From an uncultured Sphingomonadaceae bacterium (lineage in GTDB: Bacteria > Pseudomonadota > Alphaproteobacteria > Sphingomonadales > Sphingomonadaceae): DNA of 13,791 bases. The stretch is from NCBI GenBank assembly GCA_938016505.1, contig CALLWN010000347.1:1-13791 (forward strand), written 5' to 3'. This document shows positions 1-6,694 of the stretch, in pieces (the first letter of the stretch is position 1; each line of letters begins with the position of its first letter). The notes beneath the pieces were generated by a model, which did not search any database, was not told where the DNA came from, and saw only the letters and a program-made list of their open reading frames with translations. Position numbers and translations under genes: made by a program.

Positions 1-1
1 C

Positions 2-1768
2 ACGGAGCTGGTCACGGTCGGCCCGAGCTTCGGCCGCTGGCTCCGCCATGACGAGATCCCGCCGCACATGGTGGCAGCGATGCTTGCCGTCGAGGACAGG
101 CGCTTCCGCTGGCACCCAGGGGTCGACCCGATCGGCACCGCACGTGCATTCGTGGTCAACCTCCGTGCCGGGCGCAATGTCCAGGGCGGCTCCACCATCA
201 CCCAGCAGCTGGCGCGCAACATCTTCCTCACCAACCGCAAGACCTGGGACCGAAAGCTGAGGGAAGCGGTGCTTGCGCTGGCGATCGAGCGCAGGTTCAC
301 CAAGGATGCCATTCTCGAGCTCTACCTGAACCGGGTCTATTTCGGCGGTGGCGCCTTCGGGATCGATGCAGCCAGTCGCAAGTTCTTTGGCCATTCGGCG
401 GAGACGCTTTCCGTCGCCGAGGCCGCGATCATTGCCGGCCTCGTGAAGGCGCCCAGCCGCTATGCCCCCTCGGCCGACCAGGAGCGGGCCCGCGCCCGCG
501 GCGCAACCGTGATTGCGACCATGCGCGAGACTGGAGCCCTGTCTCCCGCCGAGGCCGCCGCCGCCGACACAGCCGCGGTCAGGTTCGCGATCCCGCGCGA
601 CCAGGGCGATGTGCGCTACTTCACCGACTGGGTCCTCGCCCAGCTCGAGACGCTGGTCGACGAGGCAAGCCTTCCGCTCGAGGTGATGACGACGCTGGTG
701 CCGGCGCACCAGCGGGCGGCAGAAGACGCCGTGCACCGCGCGCTGCCTGCCGGCACGCAGGGGGCGATCGTGGCCATGCGCACCTCAGGCGAAGTGACCG
801 CGATGGTCGGCGGGCGCGACTATGCTGCCAGCACCTACAACCGGGCAACGGTTGCCCGGCGCCAGCCCGGCTCGGCCTTCAAGCTCTTTCCCTACCTGGC
901 CGCGATCGAGAACGGCCTGACGCCCGAGACCATCGTGGTCGACGCGCCCATCACCATCGGCCGCTGGTCGCCCCGGAACGACAATGGCCGGTTCGCGGGC
1001 CCGGTCACGGCGCGCGAGGCGTTCGCCCGGTCGATCAACACGGTCGCGGTCCGGCTTGCGCAGGACGCAGGCTTTGAAACGGTTGCCGGCATGGCCCGAC
1101 GGCTCGGGATCACCACACCAATCTCGCGTGAGCCGGCGATGGCGCTCGGAGCCTCGGAGGCAACGCTGCTCGAGATGACAGCGGCCTATGCGACAGTCGC
1201 AGCCGAGGGCCGCGAGGTGCGCCCCTACGGAATCACCCGGGTCACGACCGCCGACGGCCGGCTGCTCTACCGGCGCGAGGATCCAGCGCCCCGCATTCTT
1301 CTGGCCCCCCATGTCGCTGCCCACATGACGAGCCTGTTGCGGGCCGCAGTCGAGATCGGGACCGCGCGTGCCGCGCAGATCGGCCGGCCGCTCGCAGGCA
1401 AGACCGGCACCACGACGGCAAACAGGGACGGCTGGTTCATCGGCTTCACCCCCGAACTTGTGGCAGGCGTGTGGATCGGCCGTGACGACGCGCGCGCCGT
1501 GCCCGGCCTTGCCGGCGGTCGGGCGCCTGCGCGCACCTTCGCTGCCTTCATGGGGCCAGCGCTGGCCGGGGTTCCGGCAAGCGAGCTCAACACCACGGTC
1601 GAGGAAAGCGTCTTCGGGCTCGAGCCCGACGCCGAGGTCTATGGCCTTTCGGAAGACGCGGCACCGCCCTGGCCCCCACCGGAGCCGCCCTCGCCGCCCG
1701 AACCACCGCTCACCGAAAAATGGCTCGACGAGGCGCTTGCGGCACAACCGTCGGGTACCGGGACCTAG
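2..1768 (+). CDS. Class A penicillin-binding protein (PBP1A-like), 5' truncated by window edge
   Basis: This is a bifunctional murein synthase that polymerises glycan strands (GT51 glycosyltransferase) and crosslinks peptides (transpeptidase) in the periplasm. The frame is open from base 2, so the cytoplasmic tail, membrane anchor and true start lie upstream; 588 residues are visible. Counting from the first visible codon, the glycosyltransferase motifs are EDRRF with HPGVD (from about residue 31), GGSTITQQ (from about 62) and LYLNRVYFGGGAFG (from about 107). The transpeptidase motifs are SAFK (nucleophile Ser291), SIN (344-346) and KTGTT (467-471). The linker between the domains is short, with no obvious room for a large OB-type insertion as in E. 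coli PBP1A. The C-terminus has a proline-rich stretch (bases 1664-1708) and then an acidic tail. Its stop overlaps the stop of the opposing metallopeptidase gene. PBP1C is less likely because no C-terminal BiPBP-like domain follows. The class is sure, the exact paralogue is not. Confidence 0.95.
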   Translation, partial: TELVTVGPSFGRWLRHDEIPPHMVAAMLAVEDRRFRWHPGVDPIGTARAFVVNLRAGRNVQGGSTITQQLARNIFLTNRKTWDRKLREAVLALAIERRFTKDAILELYLNRVYFGGGAFGIDAASRKFFGHSAETLSVAEAAIIAGLVKAPSRYAPSADQERARARGATVIATMRETGALSPAEAAAADTAAVRFAIPRDQGDVRYFTDWVLAQLETLVDEASLPLEVMTTLVPAHQRAAEDAVHRALPAGTQGAIVAMRTSGEVTAMVGGRDYAASTYNRATVARRQPGSAFKLFPYLAAIENGLTPETIVVDAPITIGRWSPRNDNGRFAGPVTAREAFARSINTVAVRLAQDAGFETVAGMARRLGITTPISREPAMALGASEATLLEMTAAYATVAAEGREVRPYGITRVTTADGRLLYRREDPAPRILLAPHVAAHMTSLLRAAVEIGTARAAQIGRPLAGKTGTTTANRDGWFIGFTPELVAGVWIGRDDARAVPGLAGGRAPARTFAAFMGPALAGVPASELNTTVEESVFGLEPDAEVYGLSEDAAPPWPPPEPPSPPEPPLTEKWLDEALAAQPSGTGT

Positions 1769-2472
1769 CCCTCCTCGACCCCGAAGGCGTGGAGCCAGGG
1801 CCCGTTGCAGCGCAGCCATTCGGTCGCGCCCTCGAGCGGCGCGCCATGGATCCGCTCGGCAGCGGCGCGGAAGGCGGGCGAATGATCGAAATGGATGAGG
1901 TGGGCGACTTCGTGGGCGACCACGGCGCGGCGGACCTCGTCGGGTGCAAGCGCCAGCCGCCACGAGAAGGCGATCCGGCCGCTTCGTGAACAGCTGCCCC
2001 AGCGGCGCACCGGATCACCGACGCGGACCTCCGCGACCGGGAGTCCGAGCGGGCGTGCGAGCGCTTCGACATCGTCGGTGAGCAGGGCGCGCGCGGCACG
2101 GCGCAGCGCTGCCGCGACCCGCCGGTTGAAACCGCCACCATCAGTTCCAGCGAGCAGCCGGTCACCCTCGAGCCGAACCCTCGCGCCGGGCCGTGCTTCC
2201 AGAAGCATGGGCCGCCCGGCGAAGGGCACGCGCATGCCGGGGCTGAAGGGAATTGCGGCAACGAAGCGGCGGCGCACCTCGTCCTCGAGCCAGGCGCGGT
2301 TGGCCTCGATCAGCATGAGGCCGGCGCGCAGCGGCGCACGCGCCGGAAGGGTAAGCCGCACCGAGCGGCTCTGCGGGCAGGCGCGGATGATGATGCGCCG
2401 CGAGCGCGGATCGCGGCGGATGGCAAGTGGAACCTGGCGTCCGGCCAGCTGGAGGGCGCGGGATGCAGCCAT
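1765..2472 (-). CDS. YgjP/DUF45-type zinc metallopeptidase
   Basis: This 235-aa protein has the layout of the YgjP-like metallopeptidase family (often labelled M48 family or DUF45). An N-terminal beta-rich half contains a basic RRIIIRA segment. RWGSC follows at residues 157-161, a hallmark of the family, and then the zinc-binding helix HEVAH (187-191) with a likely third ligand His197 in HSPAF. The physiological substrate of this family is not established, so I infer only proteolytic activity. There is no signal peptide or membrane segment, so it is probably cytoplasmic. The start is supported by a strong Shine-Dalgarno sequence, GGGGAGGG (2476-2483), three bases upstream. It lies 20 bp after the acyltransferase stop on the same strand and is probably cotranscribed with it. 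Its TAG stop overlaps the TAG of the convergent PBP gene within one CTAG. Confidence 0.9.
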   Translation of the reverse strand: MAASRALQLAGRQVPLAIRRDPRSRRIIIRACPQSRSVRLTLPARAPLRAGLMLIEANRAWLEDEVRRRFVAAIPFSPGMRVPFAGRPMLLEARPGARVRLEGDRLLAGTDGGGFNRRVAAALRRAARALLTDDVEALARPLGLPVAEVRVGDPVRRWGSCSRSGRIAFSWRLALAPDEVRRAVVAHEVAHLIHFDHSPAFRAAAERIHGAPLEGATEWLRCNGPWLHAFGVEEG

Positions 2473-2492
2473 TCGCCCTCCCCGGTCAGACC

Positions 2493-3350
2493 TCAGTCGC
2501 TGTCGTTGGCGCCGCGGCCGAGGATGAAGCGGTCGAGGTAGCGGCGGGTGATCTGTTCGACCGGCATAACGACAAACACGTCGACCGTGTTGAACTGGCG
2601 GTCCACGAAGGCCCCGTCACCGACCATCGCGCCGACCCGCAGATAGCCCTTGATGAGCGGCGGGAGCGATCGCGCTGCCGCGCGCATGTCGTAGCTGCCG
2701 GGCGCGAGCCGGTCCATCGAGACATAATGGTCGGCGAGCGCCCGCGCCCGAAGATGCGGGGGCGCCAGATGCTGATGATAGAGGAAGGACAGCGCGGCGG
2801 CATGCGCATCAGGGTTGGTTCCGTGAAGCGAGGCGCAGCCGAACATGTAGCCGATGCCGTGCATCCGCAGGTAACTGGCAATGCCGCGCCACAAGAGCGC
2901 GATGGTGGTGTTGTTGCGCCACTCGGGTGCCACGCACGAGCGACCGAGCTCAAGCAGCTGGCCGCCGCTCTCCGACGAGGCAATGAGCGGAGACAGATCA
3001 TATTCGCCAGACGAATAGAAGCCCCGGTGCATGGTGGCAACGACCTGGCGCAGCAGCCGGTAGGTGCCCACCACGTGCGGGCGGCCGTCCTCGCCATGAT
3101 CGATCACGAGGAGATGGTCGCAAAGGCTGTCGTAGGGATCGATATCGCGGCCGGCGCGGGCAACTTCGGGCGCTGGCGTTGCGCCCATCTCGCCGTAGAA
3201 GATGCGATGCCGCAGCGCCTGGGCTGCGGCAATCTCCTCTTCCGAAGTCGCAATCCGGACATCGAGCCGGCCGACGCGATGCATGTAGGGCGAGGCCGCC
3301 AGCACGTCGGCCGCCACGGCCGTCGACGAGAGCGCTGCAAAACCCGCCAT
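2493..3350 (-). CDS. GNAT-fold acyltransferase, OlsB-like (ornithine N-acyltransferase / hemolysin-like)
   Basis: The 285-aa product resembles the OlsB / hemolysin-like acyltransferases (Acetyltransf_5 type). OlsB transfers a 3-hydroxyacyl group from acyl-ACP to the alpha-amino group of ornithine, the first step of ornithine-lipid synthesis. Supporting segments are RVGRLDVRIA near the N-terminus, ALRHRIFYGEMGA, VVGTYRLL, LELGRSCVAPEWRN and a late HYVSMDRL. These are the expected order for the family: substrate entry, acyl-donor strand and a conserved Arg-Ser-Cys strand end. The O-acyltransferase partner OlsA is not in the window, so lysine or another amine acceptor remains possible. An in-frame GTG at 3353 directly precedes the ATG. 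I chose the ATG because AAAGGA (3358-3363) sits seven bases before it. The gene is followed after 20 bp by the metallopeptidase and preceded by an 85-bp gap from the permease. Confidence 0.82.
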   Translation of the reverse strand: MAGFAALSSTAVAADVLAASPYMHRVGRLDVRIATSEEEIAAAQALRHRIFYGEMGATPAPEVARAGRDIDPYDSLCDHLLVIDHGEDGRPHVVGTYRLLRQVVATMHRGFYSSGEYDLSPLIASSESGGQLLELGRSCVAPEWRNNTTIALLWRGIASYLRMHGIGYMFGCASLHGTNPDAHAAALSFLYHQHLAPPHLRARALADHYVSMDRLAPGSYDMRAAARSLPPLIKGYLRVGAMVGDGAFVDRQFNTVDVFVVMPVEQITRRYLDRFILGRGANDSD

Positions 3351-3435
3351 CACCCAATCCTTTATCGGAGGACACCAGATCTTCCGCTAGCCGAGAAATA
3401 TGACAGAACTTGTGTATGGCCGTGACACCCCGGCG

Positions 3436-4761
3436 TCAGGCAGGGCGCGCGACCGCCGGATCTTCAGCTGGCGGGCCCGGTTCGCGCCGCATCAGCCACA
3501 GGAACAGCAGCACGCCCGGCAGCGCAAGCAACGTGGTCAGCAGGTAGAAATCGACGAAGCCAAGGCTGTCGATCAGGGCTCCCGCAGTGGTTCCGGAAAG
3601 GAACCGCCCGAGGATCGACGCCAGCGCCGAGAGCAGCGCATATTGCGTGGCCGTGAAGCGCAGGTTGCACAGCCACGACAGATAGGCAACGACTGCCACC
3701 CCGCCGATCCCGCTCGCGAAATTCTCGAAGCCGACAGCGGCGGCCATGACGGGGACCGAGTGGCCAACAAGCGCCAGGCCAGCGAAGGACAGGTTTGAGA
3801 TCGCCATGAGCAGGAGGCTGAGCAGCACCGCACGCATCATGCCAAGGCGGCCGTAGAGGATGCTGCCGGCCAATATGCCGGCAAGCGTGGCGACGAGACC
3901 GAAGCCGACATCATAGGCGGCCACTTCATCCTTCGAGAAGCCAAGATCGTTGAGGAGGAGCCGGAGCGACAGGTTGGCAAGCGTGTCGCCGATCTTGTGG
4001 AGGAGGATGAAGAGAAGGACGATCCAGCCGTTGGGGCGCAACACGAAGTCGGCGATCGGCGCCACGAACGTGTCGCGCAGGCGCGAGGCAAGGCCGGTTG
4101 GCATGGCGGGGGCGGCAATCGCAGCCGAGCGTCCTGCAGGCTCGCCGAGCAGCAGCGCAGCCGCGAGCGCTGGCAGGGCAAACATGGTTGCGGCGGAATA
4201 GGCCACGGGCCAGCCCGCCCGCTCGGCAACGACCAAGGCGAGAGCGCCAGCCCCCGCCGACCCCAGGCGCCAGCCATATTGGCTCATGCCCGACCCGGCA
4301 CCGAGCTGGTTGGGGCGGAGGCTCTCGATGCGGTAGGCATCGATGACGATGTCGAAGCTGGCACCAAGGAAGGCGACTGCGAGCGCAGCGGCCACAACCA
4401 TCGGCAGGTCGGCGACCGGGTCGGCCGCACCAAGCCAGCTGACCGCGGCCATCACGCCGACGGCCAGCGTGACCAGCCAGGCCCGGCGCTGGCCGATCCG
4501 GCCGGCGAGGACCGGCAGGCGCACCCGGTCGATGACAGGCGCCCAGAGGAACTTGAAATTGTAGAGGAGGAAGGTGAGCGCAAAGGCAGTCACGGCCCGC
4601 TTGTCGATGCCGGCCTCGGCGAGACGCGTGGTCAGGGTCGAGGCGATCATGGCAAAGGGGAAGCCCGACGCGAGCCCGAGGAGGAGGGCGCCGAGCGGCC
4701 CGCGTTCGACAAATGGGGCGATGGCCGCACCAAGGCGGGACCGGCCGGGTGGCGCATCCAT
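3436..4761 (-). CDS. ampG: AmpG-like MFS muropeptide permease
   Basis: This is a 441-aa polytopic inner-membrane protein of the major facilitator superfamily with about twelve hydrophobic segments. The N-terminal signature matches AmpG: LGLASGFPFAMI in the first helix, then KFLWAPVIDR and, in the first cytoplasmic loop, GRIGQRRAWL. AmpG imports anhydromuropeptides released by cell-wall turnover for recycling and, in some bacteria, for beta-lactamase induction. A further conserved acidic stretch is FDIVIDAYRIE in the fourth helix region. The start is supported by AAAGGGG (4766-4772) four bases upstream. The gene is transcribed divergently from the Rieske oxygenase with 71 bp between starts, and is probably first in a leftward unit with the acyltransferase and metallopeptidase, although an 85-bp gap follows it. 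A peptidoglycan synthase and an NlpC/P60 hydrolase elsewhere in the window fit the recycling role. The substrate is inferred from family only. Confidence 0.86.
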   Translation of the reverse strand: MDAPPGRSRLGAAIAPFVERGPLGALLLGLASGFPFAMIASTLTTRLAEAGIDKRAVTAFALTFLLYNFKFLWAPVIDRVRLPVLAGRIGQRRAWLVTLAVGVMAAVSWLGAADPVADLPMVVAAALAVAFLGASFDIVIDAYRIESLRPNQLGAGSGMSQYGWRLGSAGAGALALVVAERAGWPVAYSAATMFALPALAAALLLGEPAGRSAAIAAPAMPTGLASRLRDTFVAPIADFVLRPNGWIVLLFILLHKIGDTLANLSLRLLLNDLGFSKDEVAAYDVGFGLVATLAGILAGSILYGRLGMMRAVLLSLLLMAISNLSFAGLALVGHSVPVMAAAVGFENFASGIGGVAVVAYLSWLCNLRFTATQYALLSALASILGRFLSGTTAGALIDSLGFVDFYLLTTLLALPGVLLFLWLMRREPGPPAEDPAVARPA

Positions 4762-4832
4762 CGGACCCCTTTAGGCGAAGCGGTCACAAAGGAAAGCTTG
4801 CGCGCGGCCCTGGAAAGACGTTCAATGAGAGG

Positions 4833-6002
4833 ATGAACGCGCCTTTCAACGCGCCTCTGAACGCGCCACGGGCACCGACCGAGGGCCAGATTGCGCTGGC
4901 CGCCGCCTGTCGCGACCCCGCAACCGCGCCGCTGCCGCCAGCAGCAGTGCTTCGGCTCGACTCGGTGCGCTACTGCTCTTCCGAACGGTTTGCAGTCGAG
5001 CGGGAGCGGCTGTTCGGCCGGCTGCCGCTCTGCCTCGGCCCATCGGCGATGCTGGATGCGCCCGGCACGGTGATGACCCACGACGGATTCGGCGCTCCGC
5101 TGCTTCTGGCCCGGGCGAAGACCGGCCGTCTGGGCGTGTTCAGAAACGCCTGCAGGCACCGGGGAACCCGCCTGCTCGACGCGCCCGAGCCGGTGCGCCA
5201 GCCCAAGCTCGTCTGCCCCTACCACGCCTGGGCCTATGGTCTCGACGGGGCGCTCGAGGCGGTGCCGCGGCCCGAAACCTTCCCTGGGCTCGACCGCGGA
5301 TCGCTCGGCCTTGTTCCGGTTCCCCATGTCGAGGCGGGCGGGCTCATCTGGGCCACACCGTTCGGGGAGGCCGACTTCGCCCTGGCGGGTGGCGCGCTCG
5401 CTGCCGACTTCGACGCGCTGGGGCTCGGCACGATGCACCTCTACGCCCGCAGAACCCACCGCGTCGCGGCCAACTGGAAGCTCATCATGGACGCCTTCCT
5501 CGAGAGCTACCATGTCCAGCGGCTCCACGCCGGCTCGATCGCCCGCTTCTTCGAGGATGGCGTGACCCGGGGCGACACGCTTGGGCCCCACATGCGCTCG
5601 GCCGTGGTGCGGGTCGGCGGGCTGGAGGGGATCGACCTTGCCGACTGGCCCTCGCTGCGGCGGGTCGTCACCTATGCCTACCAGCTTCTTCCGGCGACGG
5701 TGCTCGTTGCGAGCCCCGACTATGTCAACCTGATGGTGGTGATGCCGCAGGCCGCGAATCTCACGCTGGTCGAGGATTTCATGCTGATCCCCGAGGCGCC
5801 CGCCACTCCGGAGGCGGAGGCCCACTGGGCAAAGAGCTGGGCCCTGCTCGACGGACGGGTGTTCGGAACCGAGGATTTCGGGGCTGCCGAGGCCGGGCAG
5901 CGCGGCCTCGAGAGCGGCGCGGTGCCCCAACTCCTTCTTGGCAGCCTCGAAGGCGGGATCGCCCGATTCCATGCAACCGTCGATGCCCTGATCGAAGCCT
6001 GA
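4833..6002 (+). CDS. Rieske [2Fe-2S] non-haem iron oxygenase, alpha-subunit type
   Basis: This 389-aa protein has the two-domain architecture of aromatic-ring-hydroxylating oxygenase alpha subunits. The Rieske cluster ligands are C107-x-H109 and C128-x2-H131 (CRHRGTR and CPYHAWAYG). The mononuclear iron site is predicted from NWKLIMDAFLESYH: bridging Asp220, ligands His227 and His232, and third ligand Asp348 in GTEDFG. It would activate O2 for hydroxylation, demethylation or a similar oxidation, using electrons from a reductase. No ferredoxin, reductase or beta subunit gene is nearby, so the substrate cannot be inferred. The reading frame is open 40 codons further upstream, but I start at 4833 because the residues before it look non-coding and overlap the start of the divergent permease gene. 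The first codons are three 12-base repeats giving NAPFNAPLNAPR. The Shine-Dalgarno is poor: GAGAGG directly abuts the ATG. Confidence 0.92.
   Translation: MNAPFNAPLNAPRAPTEGQIALAAACRDPATAPLPPAAVLRLDSVRYCSSERFAVERERLFGRLPLCLGPSAMLDAPGTVMTHDGFGAPLLLARAKTGRLGVFRNACRHRGTRLLDAPEPVRQPKLVCPYHAWAYGLDGALEAVPRPETFPGLDRGSLGLVPVPHVEAGGLIWATPFGEADFALAGGALAADFDALGLGTMHLYARRTHRVAANWKLIMDAFLESYHVQRLHAGSIARFFEDGVTRGDTLGPHMRSAVVRVGGLEGIDLADWPSLRRVVTYAYQLLPATVLVASPDYVNLMVVMPQAANLTLVEDFMLIPEAPATPEAEAHWAKSWALLDGRVFGTEDFGAAEAGQRGLESGAVPQLLLGSLEGGIARFHATVDALIEA
4836..4871 (+). repeat. Three imperfect 12-base tandem repeats in the oxygenase N-terminus
   Basis: Three consecutive 12-base units each begin with AACGCGCC and differ in the last four bases. 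They encode NAPF, NAPL and NAPR immediately after the start codon. They keep the reading frame, so copy-number change would only alter the length of an apparently unstructured N-terminus. Confidence 0.85.
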
Positions 6003-6020
6003 GCCCGTCTCCGGGGAGCA

Positions 6021-6060
6021 GGCGATGATGTCGGGGATCAGGCGATGATGTCGGGGATCA
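6021..6060. repeat. Perfect 20-bp tandem duplication over the DUF465 stop codon
   Basis: Bases 6021-6040 and 6041-6060 are identical copies. Read on the minus strand, the copy at 6041-6060 encodes the C-terminal residues ending IPDIIA. The other copy starts with TGA, which is the stop codon of the gene. Because 20 is not a multiple of three, loss of one copy would remove this stop and leave the frame open. Confidence 0.97.
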
Positions 6061-6235
6061 GCAGGTCCTGCAGCGTCTGGATCTCGTCCTTGAGCCGGAG
6101 CTTGCGCTTCTTCAGACGGGCAAGCTGCAGCGCGTCGGCGCCGGGCGCATTGGCGAGAGCCGCGATCGCGACATCGAGATCGCGATGTTCTTCGAGAAGA
6201 TGCGCCAAACGGGCCCTCAGTTCCGCCTCATCCAC
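6038..6235 (-). CDS. Small DUF465/YdcH-family protein (copy A)
   Basis: This is a 65-aa, mostly helical, charged protein. It matches the DUF465 (YdcH/SlyX-like) pattern: an N-terminal helix LLEEHRDLDVAIA, then a second helix with the signature RLKKRKLRLKDEI, ending in LIPDIIA. The family forms short antiparallel coiled-coil hairpins of unknown function. I place the start at GTG 6235 because AAGGA lies seven bases upstream, the product then has the family's usual size, and the upstream codons (about 48 more are open) look like non-coding Pro/Gly/Arg-rich sequence. Both ends are marked by tandem duplications: a 12-bp one containing the ribosome binding site and a 20-bp one spanning the stop. 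The gene is convergent with the Rieske gene, 35 bp apart, and divergent from a second DUF465 gene. Confidence 0.82.
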   Translation of the reverse strand: MDEAELRARLAHLLEEHRDLDVAIAALANAPGADALQLARLKKRKLRLKDEIQTLQDLLIPDIIA

Positions 6236-6259
6236 GCCCTGATCCTTGCCCTGATCCTT
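6236..6259. repeat. Perfect 12-bp tandem duplication containing the DUF465-A ribosome binding site
   Basis: The unit GCCCTGATCCTT (plus strand) occurs twice in a row. On the minus strand each copy reads AAGGATCAGGGC and carries an AAGGA Shine-Dalgarno core. The proximal copy sits seven bases before GTG 6235 and the other 12 bases further away. The gene therefore has a duplicated ribosome binding site immediately before its start. Confidence 0.95.
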
Positions 6260-6491
6260 CCGCGACGGCCCGACTGGAAGCGCCCCGGCCGATCCTTGCC
6301 CAAGCGGTCCCGGCGGCGTCAAGCAGGCCCGACTCGAGCGCAGGCCGCCCGACCGGCCTGCAGCTAGCGGTAGAGGCATCGGAACCCGCCGGCCTCAAGA
6401 TGTCGCGGCTTTGCCATGTGGTGCAAGCGTGCTTTGATGTCTGGCCCGGCCGCGCTGCCGCGGTCGGCCCGGCACGAAAGGGCAAGACACA
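6260..6491. other. Divergent intergenic region between the two DUF465 genes
   Basis: Together with the 12-bp repeat this makes a 256-bp spacer that should contain promoters for both small genes. Reading rightward, the best candidate is TTGCCA (6411-6416), 17 bases, then TTGATG (6434-6439); the -10 is poor, so I do not call a promoter. A GC-rich imperfect inverted repeat (GGCCGCG facing CGCGGTCGGCC) lies around 6448-6470 in the probable leader of the rightward gene. No further gene is supported: the leftward open frame here is compositionally unlike protein-coding sequence. Confidence 0.5.
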
Positions 6492-6650
6492 ATGGCCAGT
6501 TCGCATCTCGAGGCTCTGAGCAGCCGCCATCGCGTGATCGACGGCGAGATCGCAGCCGAGATGCGCAGGCCGGCCCCGGATCTGGCGCGGCTGAGCCGGC
6601 TCAAGCGCGAAAAACTCAGGCTGAAGGACGAAATGGCGCGCAGCGCCTGA
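6492..6650 (+). CDS. Small DUF465/YdcH-family protein (copy B)
   Basis: This 52-aa protein is MASSHLEALSSRHRVID at the start, then EIAAEMRRPAPDLARL, then the family signature RLKREKLRLKDEM and a short tail. The two predicted helices and the R/K-L-K-R-x-K-L-R-L-K-D motif match copy A and the DUF465 family, whose molecular role is unknown. The AAAGGG stretch at about 6477-6482 is a weak ribosome binding site somewhat far from the ATG. The gene is divergent from copy A and converges on dksA, with 44 bp between stops. Sequence identity between the copies is mostly confined to the second helix, so they look like distinct subfamily members and not a recent duplication. Confidence 0.85.
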   Translation: MASSHLEALSSRHRVIDGEIAAEMRRPAPDLARLSRLKREKLRLKDEMARSA

Positions 6651-6694
6651 TTGCGCCGGTCGTCGGGCTGGAGCTCGGGCGATGCGCGGCGGCT

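Noticed and set aside
785..1963. A 392-codon minus-strand open frame under the PBP gene
   Set aside because: It is antisense to a gene with intact catalytic motifs, rich in Arg/Gly/Pro, and shows no domain. It is a by-product of high GC.
4647..5972. A 441-codon minus-strand open frame beneath the Rieske oxygenase
   Set aside because: Its composition and lack of motifs mark it as a shadow frame. It matters only because it would be fused to DUF465-A if the 20-bp repeat collapsed.
6236..6379. N-terminal extension of DUF465-A to an upstream ATG
   Set aside because: It would add 48 Pro/Gly/Arg-rich residues absent from the family. The GTG has a well-placed ribosome binding site.
6411..6439. Possible promoter TTGCCA-17-TTGATG before DUF465-B
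   Set aside because: The -35 is fair but the -10 matches the consensus poorly, so it is not called as a feature.
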